Origin: Chloroflexota bacterium
GTDB lineage: Bacteria > Chloroflexota > Anaerolineae > J036 > Brachytrichaceae
Assembly (NCBI GenBank): GCA_030550095.1
Contig: JAUQQA010000022.1
Span: 1-39,135 of the forward strand
DNA: 39,135 bases
Reading direction: 5' to 3'
The notes under the pieces are model-generated. The model ran no database searches. It saw only the letters and a list, made by a program, of their open reading frames with translations, and was not told the origin of the DNA. Made by a program: the position numbers and the translations under genes. Position 1 is the first letter of the stretch; the number at the start of each line of letters is the position of its first letter. This document shows, piece by piece, positions 26,712 through 35,300 of the stretch.

Positions 26712-27220
26712 GCCGTGCTGCGTGCGGGCTTCGGCTCCACGCGCCAGACGCGATCTGGCGCCACGAGCCGGTCGAGGAACAAGATGCCGTCGAGATGGTC
26801 AATCTCGTGCAGGATGGCGCGGGCGAGCAAGCCCTCCGCCTCGAGTTTGTAGCGTTGACCATTGCGGTCGAGCGCGCGCACGGTGATGCGCGCCGGGCGC
26901 GCCACCTCGCCTTGCCAGCCCGGAATTGAGAGACAGCCCTCGACGCCGATCTCCTCTTCTTCAGAGCGCGCCACCACCTCAGGGTTGATCAGCACGTAGA
27001 GCTTGCCGCTGCCGGGGATTTTTTCATCAGCCTCGATCTCGACCACAGCGATGCGCTGCGAGACGCCCACCTGCGGCGCAGCAAGCCCGATGCCGTCCGC
27101 CGCGTGCATCGTCTCGATCATGTCGTCAATGAGTCGCTGCGTTTCCTTGGTGATCTTCTCGACCTTCTTTGCCTTGCGCCGAAGCACAGGGTCGCCGATC
27201 TTGCGAATGGGTCTGTTCAT
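26708..27220 (-). CDS. def: Peptide deformylase
   Basis: This 170-residue metalloenzyme removes the formyl group from nascent N-terminal methionine. All three motifs are intact: GIGLAAPQVG (43-52), EGCLSIPG (94-101, metal ligand C96) and HEIDHLDG (138-145, metal ligands H138 and H142 with catalytic E139). Length is typical of bacterial type 1 deformylase. ATG 27220 is followed directly by the expected MNRPIRKIGDPVLR. No methionyl-tRNA formyltransferase gene (fmt), its usual neighbour, is seen. The stop overlaps the start of the acyltransferase gene. The 51-base gap upstream to the aminotransferase stop contains TACACT on the minus strand but no good -35. Confidence 0.95.
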   Translation of the reverse strand: MNRPIRKIGDPVLRRKAKKVEKITKETQRLIDDMIETMHAADGIGLAAPQVGVSQRIAVVEIEADEKIPGSGKLYVLINPEVVARSEEEEIGVEGCLSIPGWQGEVARPARITVRALDRNGQRYKLEAEGLLARAILHEIDHLDGILFLDRLVAPDRVWRVEPKPARSTA

Positions 27221-27271
27221 CGGTGTTCGCCAAATGCGCGCGCGAAGTGTACACCTGCTGCGGCAGCAAGC

Positions 27272-28423
27272 TTAAGGCGTGAAGCGCGCGCGGATCACCG
27301 CTAGCCCGCGCAGCAACGCTTCGTGCGCCACCAAGCATGAGATCATCAGGTGTGCGCCGCTCGCGCAGCCGTAGAAGTAGCCGGGATGCACCAGGACGCC
27401 GTGCGCCAGCAGGTCGAGCACGAGCTGTTCTTCGTCCTCGCCTGCTTCGCGGCCCAGCACGCGTGGAAACAAGTAATAGCCGCCTTGGGGCGCGCGTGTG
27501 TGCAGGGTGGGGATCGCGGCGAGCTGCGCGAGTGCCAGGTCGAGCGCCTCGCGCACGCGCGCGCGCATCTGCGCCACGAACATCCAACCGCGCGCGAACA
27601 ACGTGGGCAGCATGAACTGGATCAGCGCGTTGGCGCCGAGATACATGTCGTTGAGCAGCTCCAAGCGCGCAGCGTAGCGCCGTGCAGCAGGCGCATTGAG
27701 CGCGATCCACCCTAGCTTGAGGTCGGGCAGAGCAAACATCTTGGAGATGCCGTTCAGCGTGAACACGGGCAGCTCAGGATGTAGCGTGGCGAAGGGCGGC
27801 GTGTGTGTGACGCGATAGGTGAACTCGGCGAACACCTCATCGCAGATCACCGGCACGCCGAGTTGGGTCAACGCAGCGATGGGCTGCTGCACGATCATCC
27901 CGGTTGGGTTGTGTGGCGAGATCACCAACACCGCGCGCGTGCGCGCATCGGCAGCAGCGCGCAGCGAATCCTCGTCTATTGCCCAATCCGCTTCCTCGAC
28001 TAAGCGATATGTGCGCAGCTCGATGTGATGTGCCGCTGCGAGGTGCTCGAACAGAGGATAGGTTACCTCTGGCGCGAGCACGTTGTCGCCGGGGTCAGCG
28101 AGCAGTGTGAACAGCAGCCCGTATGCCTCGCTTGTGCTGGCAGTGAGGAAGATGTGATCGGGCGAAAGCGCAAGCGGCGGTGTGCGTTGCGCGTAATAGG
28201 CGCAGATCGCCTCGCGCGCTGGCAAGGCGCCGCGCGGGTCGGGATCGTAGCGGCGCACGCGCCAGTACGCCTCTGCGGCTTCGCGCAGCACGTCGGGCGG
28301 GAAGAGCAACCCTTGGTGTGTCGGGTTGCTGCTGGTGAGGTCCACGTAGCCGGCGCTCGCGCGGCGCGCGCGCTCGATGGCGTTTTCGCTCAGGTCAGCG
28401 CCAGCGAGGAAGCCGCTGCTCAT
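27272..28423 (-). CDS. PLP-dependent aminotransferase (class I/II)
   Basis: The 383-residue fold-type I enzyme has the Schiff-base lysine K228 in [16 protein letters not shown] and the cofactor-ring aspartate D195 in [17 protein letters not shown] (169-175) and the C-terminal arginine region complete the active site. The AYYAQR... [12 protein letters not shown] region matches amino acid aminotransferases of the aspartate/alanine group. The amino-donor specificity cannot be decided from sequence. Its ATG overlaps the trmFO stop (ATGA, 28420-28423), so the two genes are almost certainly one transcript. No signal peptide. Confidence 0.9.
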   Translation of the reverse strand: MSSGFLAGADLSENAIERARRASAGYVDLTSSNPTHQGLLFPPDVLREAAEAYWRVRRYDPDPRGALPAREAICAYYAQRTPPLALSPDHIFLTASTSEAYGLLFTLLADPGDNVLAPEVTYPLFEHLAAAHHIELRTYRLVEEADWAIDEDSLRAAADARTRAVLVISPHNPTGMIVQQPIAALTQLGVPVICDEVFAEFTYRVTHTPPFATLHPELPVFTLNGISKMFALPDLKLGWIALNAPAARRYAARLELLNDMYLGANALIQFMLPTLFARGWMFVAQMRARVREALDLALAQLAAIPTLHTRAPQGGYYLFPRVLGREAGEDEEQLVLDLLAHGVLVHPGYFYGCASGAHLMISCLVAHEALLRGLAVIRARFTP

Positions 28424-29787
28424 TCTGTTTGGGCGGCTATTTCGGCTGTTGGTGCGATGCCCAGCGCATCGAGCACAGAGTGCAGGTCGCGCAACGCGCG
28501 CTCAGCGTAAGCGGCGCCGCGCAAGCGCTTGTCGCGTGGCGGCTGCGCCAACGGCGGCAGGATGCCGAAATTCGCCTTCATCGGCTGGAAGTGCTTGGGG
28601 TCGGCATGCGTGATGTAATGGCACAGCGCGCCGAGCATGGTGGTCTGCGGCAAGGTGATCAGCGGCTCGCCGCGCGCCAGGCGCAGCGCGTTGATGCCTG
28701 CAAGCAAGCCGGTTGCCGCGTTGCCCGCGTAGCCCTCGACGCCGGTGATCTGCCCGGCGAAGAACAGGGTGGGGCGCGGCTTGAAGCGCAGCGTCGGCTC
28801 TAAAAGCACTGGCGCGTTGATGAAGGTGTTGCGGTGCATTTGCCCGTAGCGCACGAACTCCGCGTTTTGCAGCCCGGGGATGAGGCGGAAGACGCGATCC
28901 TGCTCGGGGTACTTCAAGTTGGTCTGAAAGCCGACGATGTTGTAGAGTGTGCCGGCGATGTTGTCCTGCCGCAGTTGCACCACGGCATACGGGCGCTTGC
29001 CCGTGCGTGGGTCGCGGATGCCCACGGGGCGCATCGGACCGAATGCCAGTGCCTCGCGCCCACGGCGCGCCATCACCTCGATCGGCAAGCAGCCCTCGAA
29101 GAAGCGCTCATCTTGCAGCTCGAAGTCGCGCAGCGTCACCGTCTCGGCGCTGAGCAGCGCGTCCACGAAGCGCTCGTACTCCTCGCGCGTCATCGGGCAA
29201 TTGATGTAGTCGCCTTCGTCGCTTTGGTTGCGCCCGTAGCGCCCTGCGCGGAAGGCGATGCTGAAATCAATCGAGTCCACCGTGACGATGGGCGCGATGG
29301 CGTCCCAGAAGTAGAGATATTCACTGCCGCTCAGCCGCGCGATGTCTTCGGCGAGCGCGTCCGAGGTGAGCGGGCCTGTGGCGACGACCGCGATGGTGTC
29401 CTCGGGTAGGCGCGTCACTTCCTCGCGCACGACCTCGATGTTGGGATGCGATTCGATGCGCTCGGTGACGATGCGCGCGAACACCTCGCGGTCCACTGCT
29501 AACGCGCCCCCTGCAGGCACGGCGGCTTGCTCAGCGCAGGCGAGGATGAGGGAGCCGAGCGCGCGCATCTCGCGCTTGAGCAGTCCTGGTGCTTTGTCGG
29601 GTTGATCGGCGCCGAGCGAGTTGCTGCACACCAGCTCGGCGAGATAACCGCTGGTGTGTGCGGGCGTCATCTTGCGTGGGCGCATTTCGTAGAGGCGCAC
29701 CTTGCCGCCGCGTTCGGCGATCTGCCACGCTGCCTCGCAGCCAGCAAGCCCGCCGCCGATCACAACAATGGTGGGCGTGTGTTGCAT
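28420..29787 (-). CDS. trmFO: tRNA (uracil-5-)-methyltransferase, folate/FAD-dependent
   Basis: The 455-residue enzyme methylates U54 in the T-loop of tRNA using methylenetetrahydrofolate and FADH2. The FAD-binding motif [11 protein letters not shown] starts at residue 10. The family signature [10 protein letters not shown] holds catalytic C54, and [15 protein letters not shown] holds the second conserved cysteine. [14 protein letters not shown] and the C-terminal [26 protein letters not shown] are also diagnostic. ATG 29787 lies 9 bases after a TAGAAT box, so the mRNA may be nearly leaderless; no ribosome binding site is visible. The aminotransferase gene overlaps its 3' end. Confidence 0.97.
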   Translation of the reverse strand: MQHTPTIVVIGGGLAGCEAAWQIAERGGKVRLYEMRPRKMTPAHTSGYLAELVCSNSLGADQPDKAPGLLKREMRALGSLILACAEQAAVPAGGALAVDREVFARIVTERIESHPNIEVVREEVTRLPEDTIAVVATGPLTSDALAEDIARLSGSEYLYFWDAIAPIVTVDSIDFSIAFRAGRYGRNQSDEGDYINCPMTREEYERFVDALLSAETVTLRDFELQDERFFEGCLPIEVMARRGREALAFGPMRPVGIRDPRTGKRPYAVVQLRQDNIAGTLYNIVGFQTNLKYPEQDRVFRLIPGLQNAEFVRYGQMHRNTFINAPVLLEPTLRFKPRPTLFFAGQITGVEGYAGNAATGLLAGINALRLARGEPLITLPQTTMLGALCHYITHADPKHFQPMKANFGILPPLAQPPRDKRLRGAAYAERALRDLHSVLDALGIAPTAEIAAQTE

Positions 29788-29796
29788 CGTCAGCGA

Positions 29797-29802
29797 ATTC
29801 TA
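29797..29802 (-). promoter_or_regulatory. -10 box immediately upstream of trmFO
   Basis: On the minus strand TAGAAT ends 9 bases before the trmFO ATG. This spacing would put transcription start at or within a few bases of the start codon. No Shine-Dalgarno sequence is present, which fits a leaderless or near-leaderless mRNA. No clear -35 is seen. Confidence 0.45.
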
Positions 29803-29833
29803 GCGGGGCGCGCGCACCTGCTGAGAAGCGCGC

Positions 29834-30925
29834 TCACACCGCAACACCGCTGCGCCGCAGCGCCTCGATCACGTCGTCCACCGGCAGCTCATCGCATGTG
29901 CACGGACCGATGGGGTCTTGCACGTCGTCCTCGCCGAGCAGCACGCGAAAGGTGTTGAGCACCGCCCAGCTAAGCACCTCGAGGTCGTAACCCCCTTCGA
30001 GGATGAGGATCAAGCGCCCGCCGCACAGCGCATCGCTCAACGCGCGCAACACGCGCACCATGCGCCCAAACCCCGCCAGCGAGACGCCCATGTGTGCCAG
30101 AGGATCGCGCCAGTGCGCGTCGAAGCCGGCAGAGACAACTAGGACGTTGGGCTTGAACTGATACGCCAGCGGCACGATCACCTCGTCGAACACGCGCGCG
30201 TAGCCGAAGTCGCCCACGCCCGCAGGCAAGGGGATGTTCACGGTCGCGCCCAGCCCTGCGCCCGTGCCGCGCTCGGTAACGCCCCCTGTGCCGGGATACA
30301 TGCCGCGCCCGTACTCGTGCACCGAGACGAACAACACGCGCGGGTCGTCGTAAAAAATCGCCTGCGTGCCGTTGCCGTGGTGCACGTCGAAGTCCACGAT
30401 CATCGCGCGCTCGGGCTTGGTGTTGCGGTGGTGCCGTTGCGCCGAGGGCGACCATGTGCCGTCGGTGGTGTCTTCAAGCTCGCCCAACGCCTGGAGCGCG
30501 GCGAAGGCGACGTTGTTGAACAGGCAAAACCCCTCGCCGTGATTGGGGAAGGCGTGGTGCCCAGGCGGGCGCACCAGCGCGAACGCGCGGCGCACGCGCC
30601 CCGACATCACCGCCTCGGCGGCGGCGACGCTCGCGCCAACGGCGAGCGCAGCGGCGGAAAACGACGCGCCGTTGAGGTACGTATCCACGTCGAGCGCCGC
30701 CTGCCCGCGCGCCGAGAGCGCATACACGCGCTGAATGTACTGCGGCGTGTGCACGCGCGTGAGCATCTCGAACGAAGCCGGCGAAAACGGCAGCGTGCTC
30801 AGCGCAGACCACACGTCGCTTGCGCGCAAGCGCTGCATGATCGCCTCCAGGCGGCGGCGATTCTCAGGGTGGAACGGATGATCGTGTTCGAGGAAGAGCG
30901 GGTCGTAGAGGATACCAACGCTCAT
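29834..30925 (-). CDS. Histone deacetylase / acetylpolyamine amidohydrolase / AcuC family hydrolase
   Basis: This 363-residue zinc hydrolase belongs to the arginase-deacetylase superfamily. The motifs appear in order: HPFHPENRRRLEAI near the N-terminus, RPPGHHAFPNHGEGFCLFNN (active-site histidine pair), VDFDVHHGNGTQAIFY (zinc ligands), VVSAGFDAH (third zinc ligand) and LEGGYDLE (catalytic tyrosine). Bacterial members deacetylate polyamines, acetoin-pathway proteins or other acetyl-amides; the substrate is unknown. ATG 30925 is chosen because it lies 10 bases after the MFS stop, has GAGAG just before it, and begins MSVGILYDP as expected; an upstream in-frame start would run back into the MFS gene. 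It is probably co-transcribed with the MFS transporter. Confidence 0.92.
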   Translation of the reverse strand: MSVGILYDPLFLEHDHPFHPENRRRLEAIMQRLRASDVWSALSTLPFSPASFEMLTRVHTPQYIQRVYALSARGQAALDVDTYLNGASFSAAALAVGASVAAAEAVMSGRVRRAFALVRPPGHHAFPNHGEGFCLFNNVAFAALQALGELEDTTDGTWSPSAQRHHRNTKPERAMIVDFDVHHGNGTQAIFYDDPRVLFVSVHEYGRGMYPGTGGVTERGTGAGLGATVNIPLPAGVGDFGYARVFDEVIVPLAYQFKPNVLVVSAGFDAHWRDPLAHMGVSLAGFGRMVRVLRALSDALCGGRLILILEGGYDLEVLSWAVLNTFRVLLGEDDVQDPIGPCTCDELPVDDVIEALRRSGVAV

Positions 30926-30935
30926 GATCGCTCTC

Positions 30936-32291
30936 TCACGCGAGGCGCCTTGCGCTGGGCTGTGGCTCGGTGAGCAACGTCCAGACAAGCAGGCTGCCCA
31001 GGATCAAAATGAAGGCATTGGCCAAGAAGGGACCGCTGTGGTTCACGTCGTAAAGCGCGCCCATGATCACCGGTCCGATCACCTGCCCCACTGACTGCGC
31101 CAGCGTGTACATGCCGAAGCCGATGCCGCGCTGGTGTGCGCTGAGCAAGTCGGCGACGAGCGCTTGTTCTGCGGGCACCGCAGCCGCATAACACACTGCC
31201 TCGAGCGTGGCGAACACCGTGAGCGCGGCGATCACCATCCACGGCTGTGGGAAGAGCAGCGGCATGAAGGGCAACGTGAAGGAGAACGCGCCGCTGGTCG
31301 AAAGCCCCACCACGATCGGCAACCGTCGCCCGACGCGGTCAGCGATGCGCCCCAGCCGCGAGGGGAGAAATGCCCACGCCAGCGCCGCGGGCAAGTACGC
31401 CATCATGATGAACACCAAGTTAGGCGTCACGCGGTCGTGGATGTACACCAAGATGAACGGCGAAAGCCCATAGGACGACGCCATGGTGAGCACCACGATC
31501 GCCATCAGCCGGAAGAGCTGCGGGTTCAGCGCTCGAACGGCTTGCCAATCGGGCACGGTGTTCTGCGTGAGGGTCGGCGGGCGCGTCTCTGGCACGTAGC
31601 GCAACGCGCGCCATATCCCCAGCAACACGCCGCCCGCGAAAAGCCCAAACACCAAGCTCCACACTTGCTGCGTGATGCGCAGCTCGCCTTGCAGGTTGAA
31701 GCCGAACAGCAGCAGGATCGGCAACGCGATCAAACCGCCGATGATCCCGCCGCGATACTGTGCCTCTTCGGTGTAGCCAAAGCTGGCGCCGCGCCCCGCC
31801 TGTCGCGCGAGGTCGGCGGTGATGGTGTATGCCGAGAGCAGCAGCAATCCGAGCGCAAAGCCTTGCACGGTGCGCGCGAGGAACAGCAGCGTGATGGCAA
31901 AGCGCGCGTCGGTCTCGATGTGCAGCGCGCCGAGCGAGAGCGTTAACTCGCGCGCGAGCGCAAACAGCACCATGGCGACGAACATCAAGCTCACAGCGAG
32001 CACCAAAAACGGCTTGCGCCCAAAACGATCCATGCTGCGCCCGACGATCGGGCGCGCGAGCGCCGTCATCAGCGCGGGAATGGCGAACAGCAGCCCCGTC
32101 TCTTTGCCGCTGGCGCCGAAGTTTTGCGCGTAGATCGGCAGCGCCACCACCAACGCCGCTGTCGCCAACGAAGCCAGGCGCACCACCATTTGCAATTGGT
32201 GAAGATGGTGTTGGGCGAGCGACTCAAGCGCCGTCGTCGGTTCTGCCGCGTGCGCTAACTCGGCAGGGGCACTCTGGACAGTTTGCTGCAT
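30936..32291 (-). CDS. Major facilitator superfamily transporter
   Basis: The 451-residue membrane protein has about twelve predicted hydrophobic spans. The loop 2-3 motif GRSMDRFGRKPF and the loop 8-9 counterpart GRIADRVGRRLP are the two half-repeats of MFS motif A. The first 35 residues are hydrophilic and alanine/glutamine-rich, ahead of span 1. It resembles drug/proton antiporter-like members, but substrate and direction are not evident. ATG 32291 is preferred over the adjacent TTG codon at 32294. The deacetylase gene follows after 10 bases, suggesting linked function. It begins 66 bases after the stop of the helicase gene on the same strand. Confidence 0.92.
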   Translation of the reverse strand: MQQTVQSAPAELAHAAEPTTALESLAQHHLHQLQMVVRLASLATAALVVALPIYAQNFGASGKETGLLFAIPALMTALARPIVGRSMDRFGRKPFLVLAVSLMFVAMVLFALARELTLSLGALHIETDARFAITLLFLARTVQGFALGLLLLSAYTITADLARQAGRGASFGYTEEAQYRGGIIGGLIALPILLLFGFNLQGELRITQQVWSLVFGLFAGGVLLGIWRALRYVPETRPPTLTQNTVPDWQAVRALNPQLFRLMAIVVLTMASSYGLSPFILVYIHDRVTPNLVFIMMAYLPAALAWAFLPSRLGRIADRVGRRLPIVVGLSTSGAFSFTLPFMPLLFPQPWMVIAALTVFATLEAVCYAAAVPAEQALVADLLSAHQRGIGFGMYTLAQSVGQVIGPVIMGALYDVNHSGPFLANAFILILGSLLVWTLLTEPQPSARRLA

Positions 32292-32307
32292 CAAGTACGG
32301 TCTTGGA

Positions 32308-32313
32308 ATTGTA
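32308..32313 (-). promoter_or_regulatory. -10 box upstream of the MFS gene
   Basis: On the minus strand TACAAT (five of six consensus positions) lies 16 bases before the MFS ATG, in the 65-base gap after the helicase gene. No -35 match is seen at the right spacing. It suggests that the MFS-deacetylase pair has its own promoter, separate from the helicase operon. Confidence 0.4.
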
Positions 32314-32356
32314 AGCCCCGCGCGCGGCAGCGAGGGACTGATGAGCGCGCCCAGCC

Positions 32357-35300
32357 TTACGCTGACTCGCCGAACACGGCGGGATGCTCAGCAAGTTGCG
32401 CGGCAAGGTCCCGATCGTAGCGGATGGTGATCACGGTGTAGCCTTTCTCGCGGAGCTGTTGACGCTGCGCCGCGTCGCGCGCGCGTTGTTCGGGCGCGTC
32501 GTGCACGCTGCCGTCGCAGAAGATGAGCGTGCGCGGCGCGTAGAAGAAATCCGCCACGCATCCTTCCTCGGACACGTGATGCTGCGCCTCGGTGGGCAAA
32601 CGCAAGCGGCGCTCGGCAAGCGCGTTGAGGAACGCGCGCTCTAAGTCGGAGCGCGCATCGGTGCGCGCACGCAGGAACGCGAGCTGCTCGTGCCAACTGC
32701 GATTGCCGTAGCGGTGCAGCGCGTCTGCGCGGCTCAGCGCGAGCAGTGCATCGCGCACCGCGTGTCGGTCGAGCCAAAGTGCGTGCTGCTGGTTGTCGAA
32801 GCTGAGCAAGCACTCGTAGCACGCCTTCGCGCAGGTCTCGCTCGTGTTCGCGCCGGTGTCGGGGTCGAAGTGGCACACCGCCAGCGCCTCGCGCGCGCAA
32901 CGGGCGAACGCGCGCGGCGAATGCGCCAACTGCGCCAACACGCCCAGGCTGCCCTCGGCGTTCTCGTAGAAGAGCACGCGCCGCCACGCGCCCTCGCCGA
33001 CCACGTCCACGCCCAGCTCGGATTCCTCCAGCTCAAACACGCGCCCGATGCCGCGGCGCAGCGCGTAGGCGAGGCTCCACCACCACCCCTCTTCTGCTGC
33101 GGGGTGTTCAGGGCGGAACAGCAGCACGTCTTGCGTGACGCGCACGGTGAGCGCAACGCGCTCAGGCGCGCTGGTGGCGGTTGGCGGTCTATCCCGTCGC
33201 GTGCCTTGGTTGTCATCTTCGCGCGCGAATTCGCCGCTCTCCAAGTGCACGGGGAAATCGGGCTGCGCGCTGTGCCCGCGGTTGATGAAGTGCAGCTCCG
33301 CCGCCAGCGCGTAGGTGAACGCGCCCAGCACTGCGCCTTCGGTGCTGACCAGATCAGCGTGCTCTTGCTGGCTGTTGCGCAGGTCGTATGCCAAGCGAAC
33401 GCGGTAGTGTCGGCGTGAACGCTCCTCTTCGTCCGAGGTGATGCGCTGGGTGCGGCGCAGGCGCACGTTGGGCATCTCCAGCGCAATGACAAGCTCGCTG
33501 TGCCCCTCGCCCACAGGCGAATGGCATGAAGGGCACAGGTCCGCGCTCAACTGCGCGCCCCGCTCGATCAGCGCGCCGCACACGTTACACGCGCGCACGC
33601 TGGTGCGCCGATTCGCTAGCCCGCCGGCTGGCGCTTGAAAGCTGCTCACCTCCCACTTCTCGCCCTCGTGATACACGATGTTCCTCGGCGCGAACTCAGT
33701 GAGCGCAAGCGTGCGCGGTCGGCTGATGAACTCGCCCTCGCTGCCGCGCGGCACCCACGCGCGCACTGGCAGCGCGGGGAAGTTGTAGCCGGGCAAGAAC
33801 CCCTCCGCAGCGAGATAGCGGTAGGGGTAAAAGTCGCTCTCCTCGCGCTGCACGTCTTCTTGCAACAACAAGCTGCGCTGGCGCACGGCTTGGTTCATCT
33901 TTTGCTGCGCCTCATTTCGCTCATCTCTGCTCAGCCGTGGTATCTGGAGGCGCTGTTGCGCCGCGAGCAATTCCGCTTGGACGGTGCGATAGAGCTCGCG
34001 CCAGCGATCAAAGGCGCGGTCGAACCGCTCCGCTGCGCCCGCGATCACCTCGCGCACCCACTGCTCCGACCACCACGCGGTTTGTTGCAAGCGCTCGTGG
34101 TCGCGCGCCAGCGCCTGCATCACACGCTCGAGCACGCGCTGGCGTCGCGCCTCGGAAAGCTGGAGCTGCTGGCGCACGTCTTCTCTGAGGGGCAGCGCCT
34201 CCTCGTCCTCGAGCACGATCACATCGCCGATGGATTCCTTCAGCGGTAGCCCCACCTCGGCAAGCCATTCGGCGTGGATGTGCGTGCGCAGCAGCGCCTG
34301 GTTCGCCAACTCCAACCGCGGCGGGCGCACGCTGCCGACGACCATCGCCTCACGGTGGCGGAAGAAGTATTGGTCGTGCTGGTTGTAGGCGCCGCAGTAG
34401 GTGAGGATCAAGCCGGGTTGCCCCTGGCGTCCAGCGCGCCCGCTGCGCTGCGCGTAGTTGGCGGGCGTTGGCGGCACGTTGCGCAGGTGCACCAGCTCCA
34501 GCGTGGCGATGTCCACGCCCAGCTCCATCGTCGGCGAGCAGACGAGGTAGGGCAAGGGGCGCTGTGGATTGTCGCCACGGAAGCGCGCCTCGCGCCGTTC
34601 GCGCTCGCCCGGCGTCACCACCTGCGCGGTGTGCTCGCGCGCCTCCATTGTGATCAGGGCGCAGGGCGGCGTGCGATACAGCGCTTGAAAGAAGGCGTTG
34701 ACCCCTGTGTTGAGCTGCTTTGCGCCTGGGATGCGCCGGCGCGTGATTGGGTCAGGGGATGGGGCCGTGCCGTCGCCCAGCTCCCAGCACAACGCCGCGT
34801 GGTTAAGCTGGTAACTCCCCTCTCCAAGCAGGTGCAGCAAGTCATGGCTCACGAGCAGATCGCACAGCGCTCGGATGAAACGCTCGTAATCGGGGATGCT
34901 GCCGAGTTCGCGTTGCAAATAGCGCCCGATCGCGCTGCGCTCGCCGAGCGAGACCACGCCTCTGCCTCTGCCGTTGGCGGCGGTGTTCACCATCGCTAGC
35001 TTCGCCTCTTGCAGGCGCTCCTCCGGCTCAAAGCCCCAGAACGGGTTTAGCTCTTGTTCGACGCGGCGGCGGAAGGTGCTTTGTGTTTCGGGTTGCAGGC
35101 AGGGCGCGTTGATCGCCAACTTGCGCCGCAGGTAATCGAGCACGGCGCGCACCACGACCTTGCGCTTCTCGGGCGGGTGCTGCGCCAGCGGCGCCAGCGC
35201 TGCATCCGTCTCCCAGCGCGCGTCGGCGCAGCAATCTTGCAAACCGCGATACGCGATGCGCAGCAGCCCTACCTGCTCCAAGTTCGGGCGCGTGAAGCGC

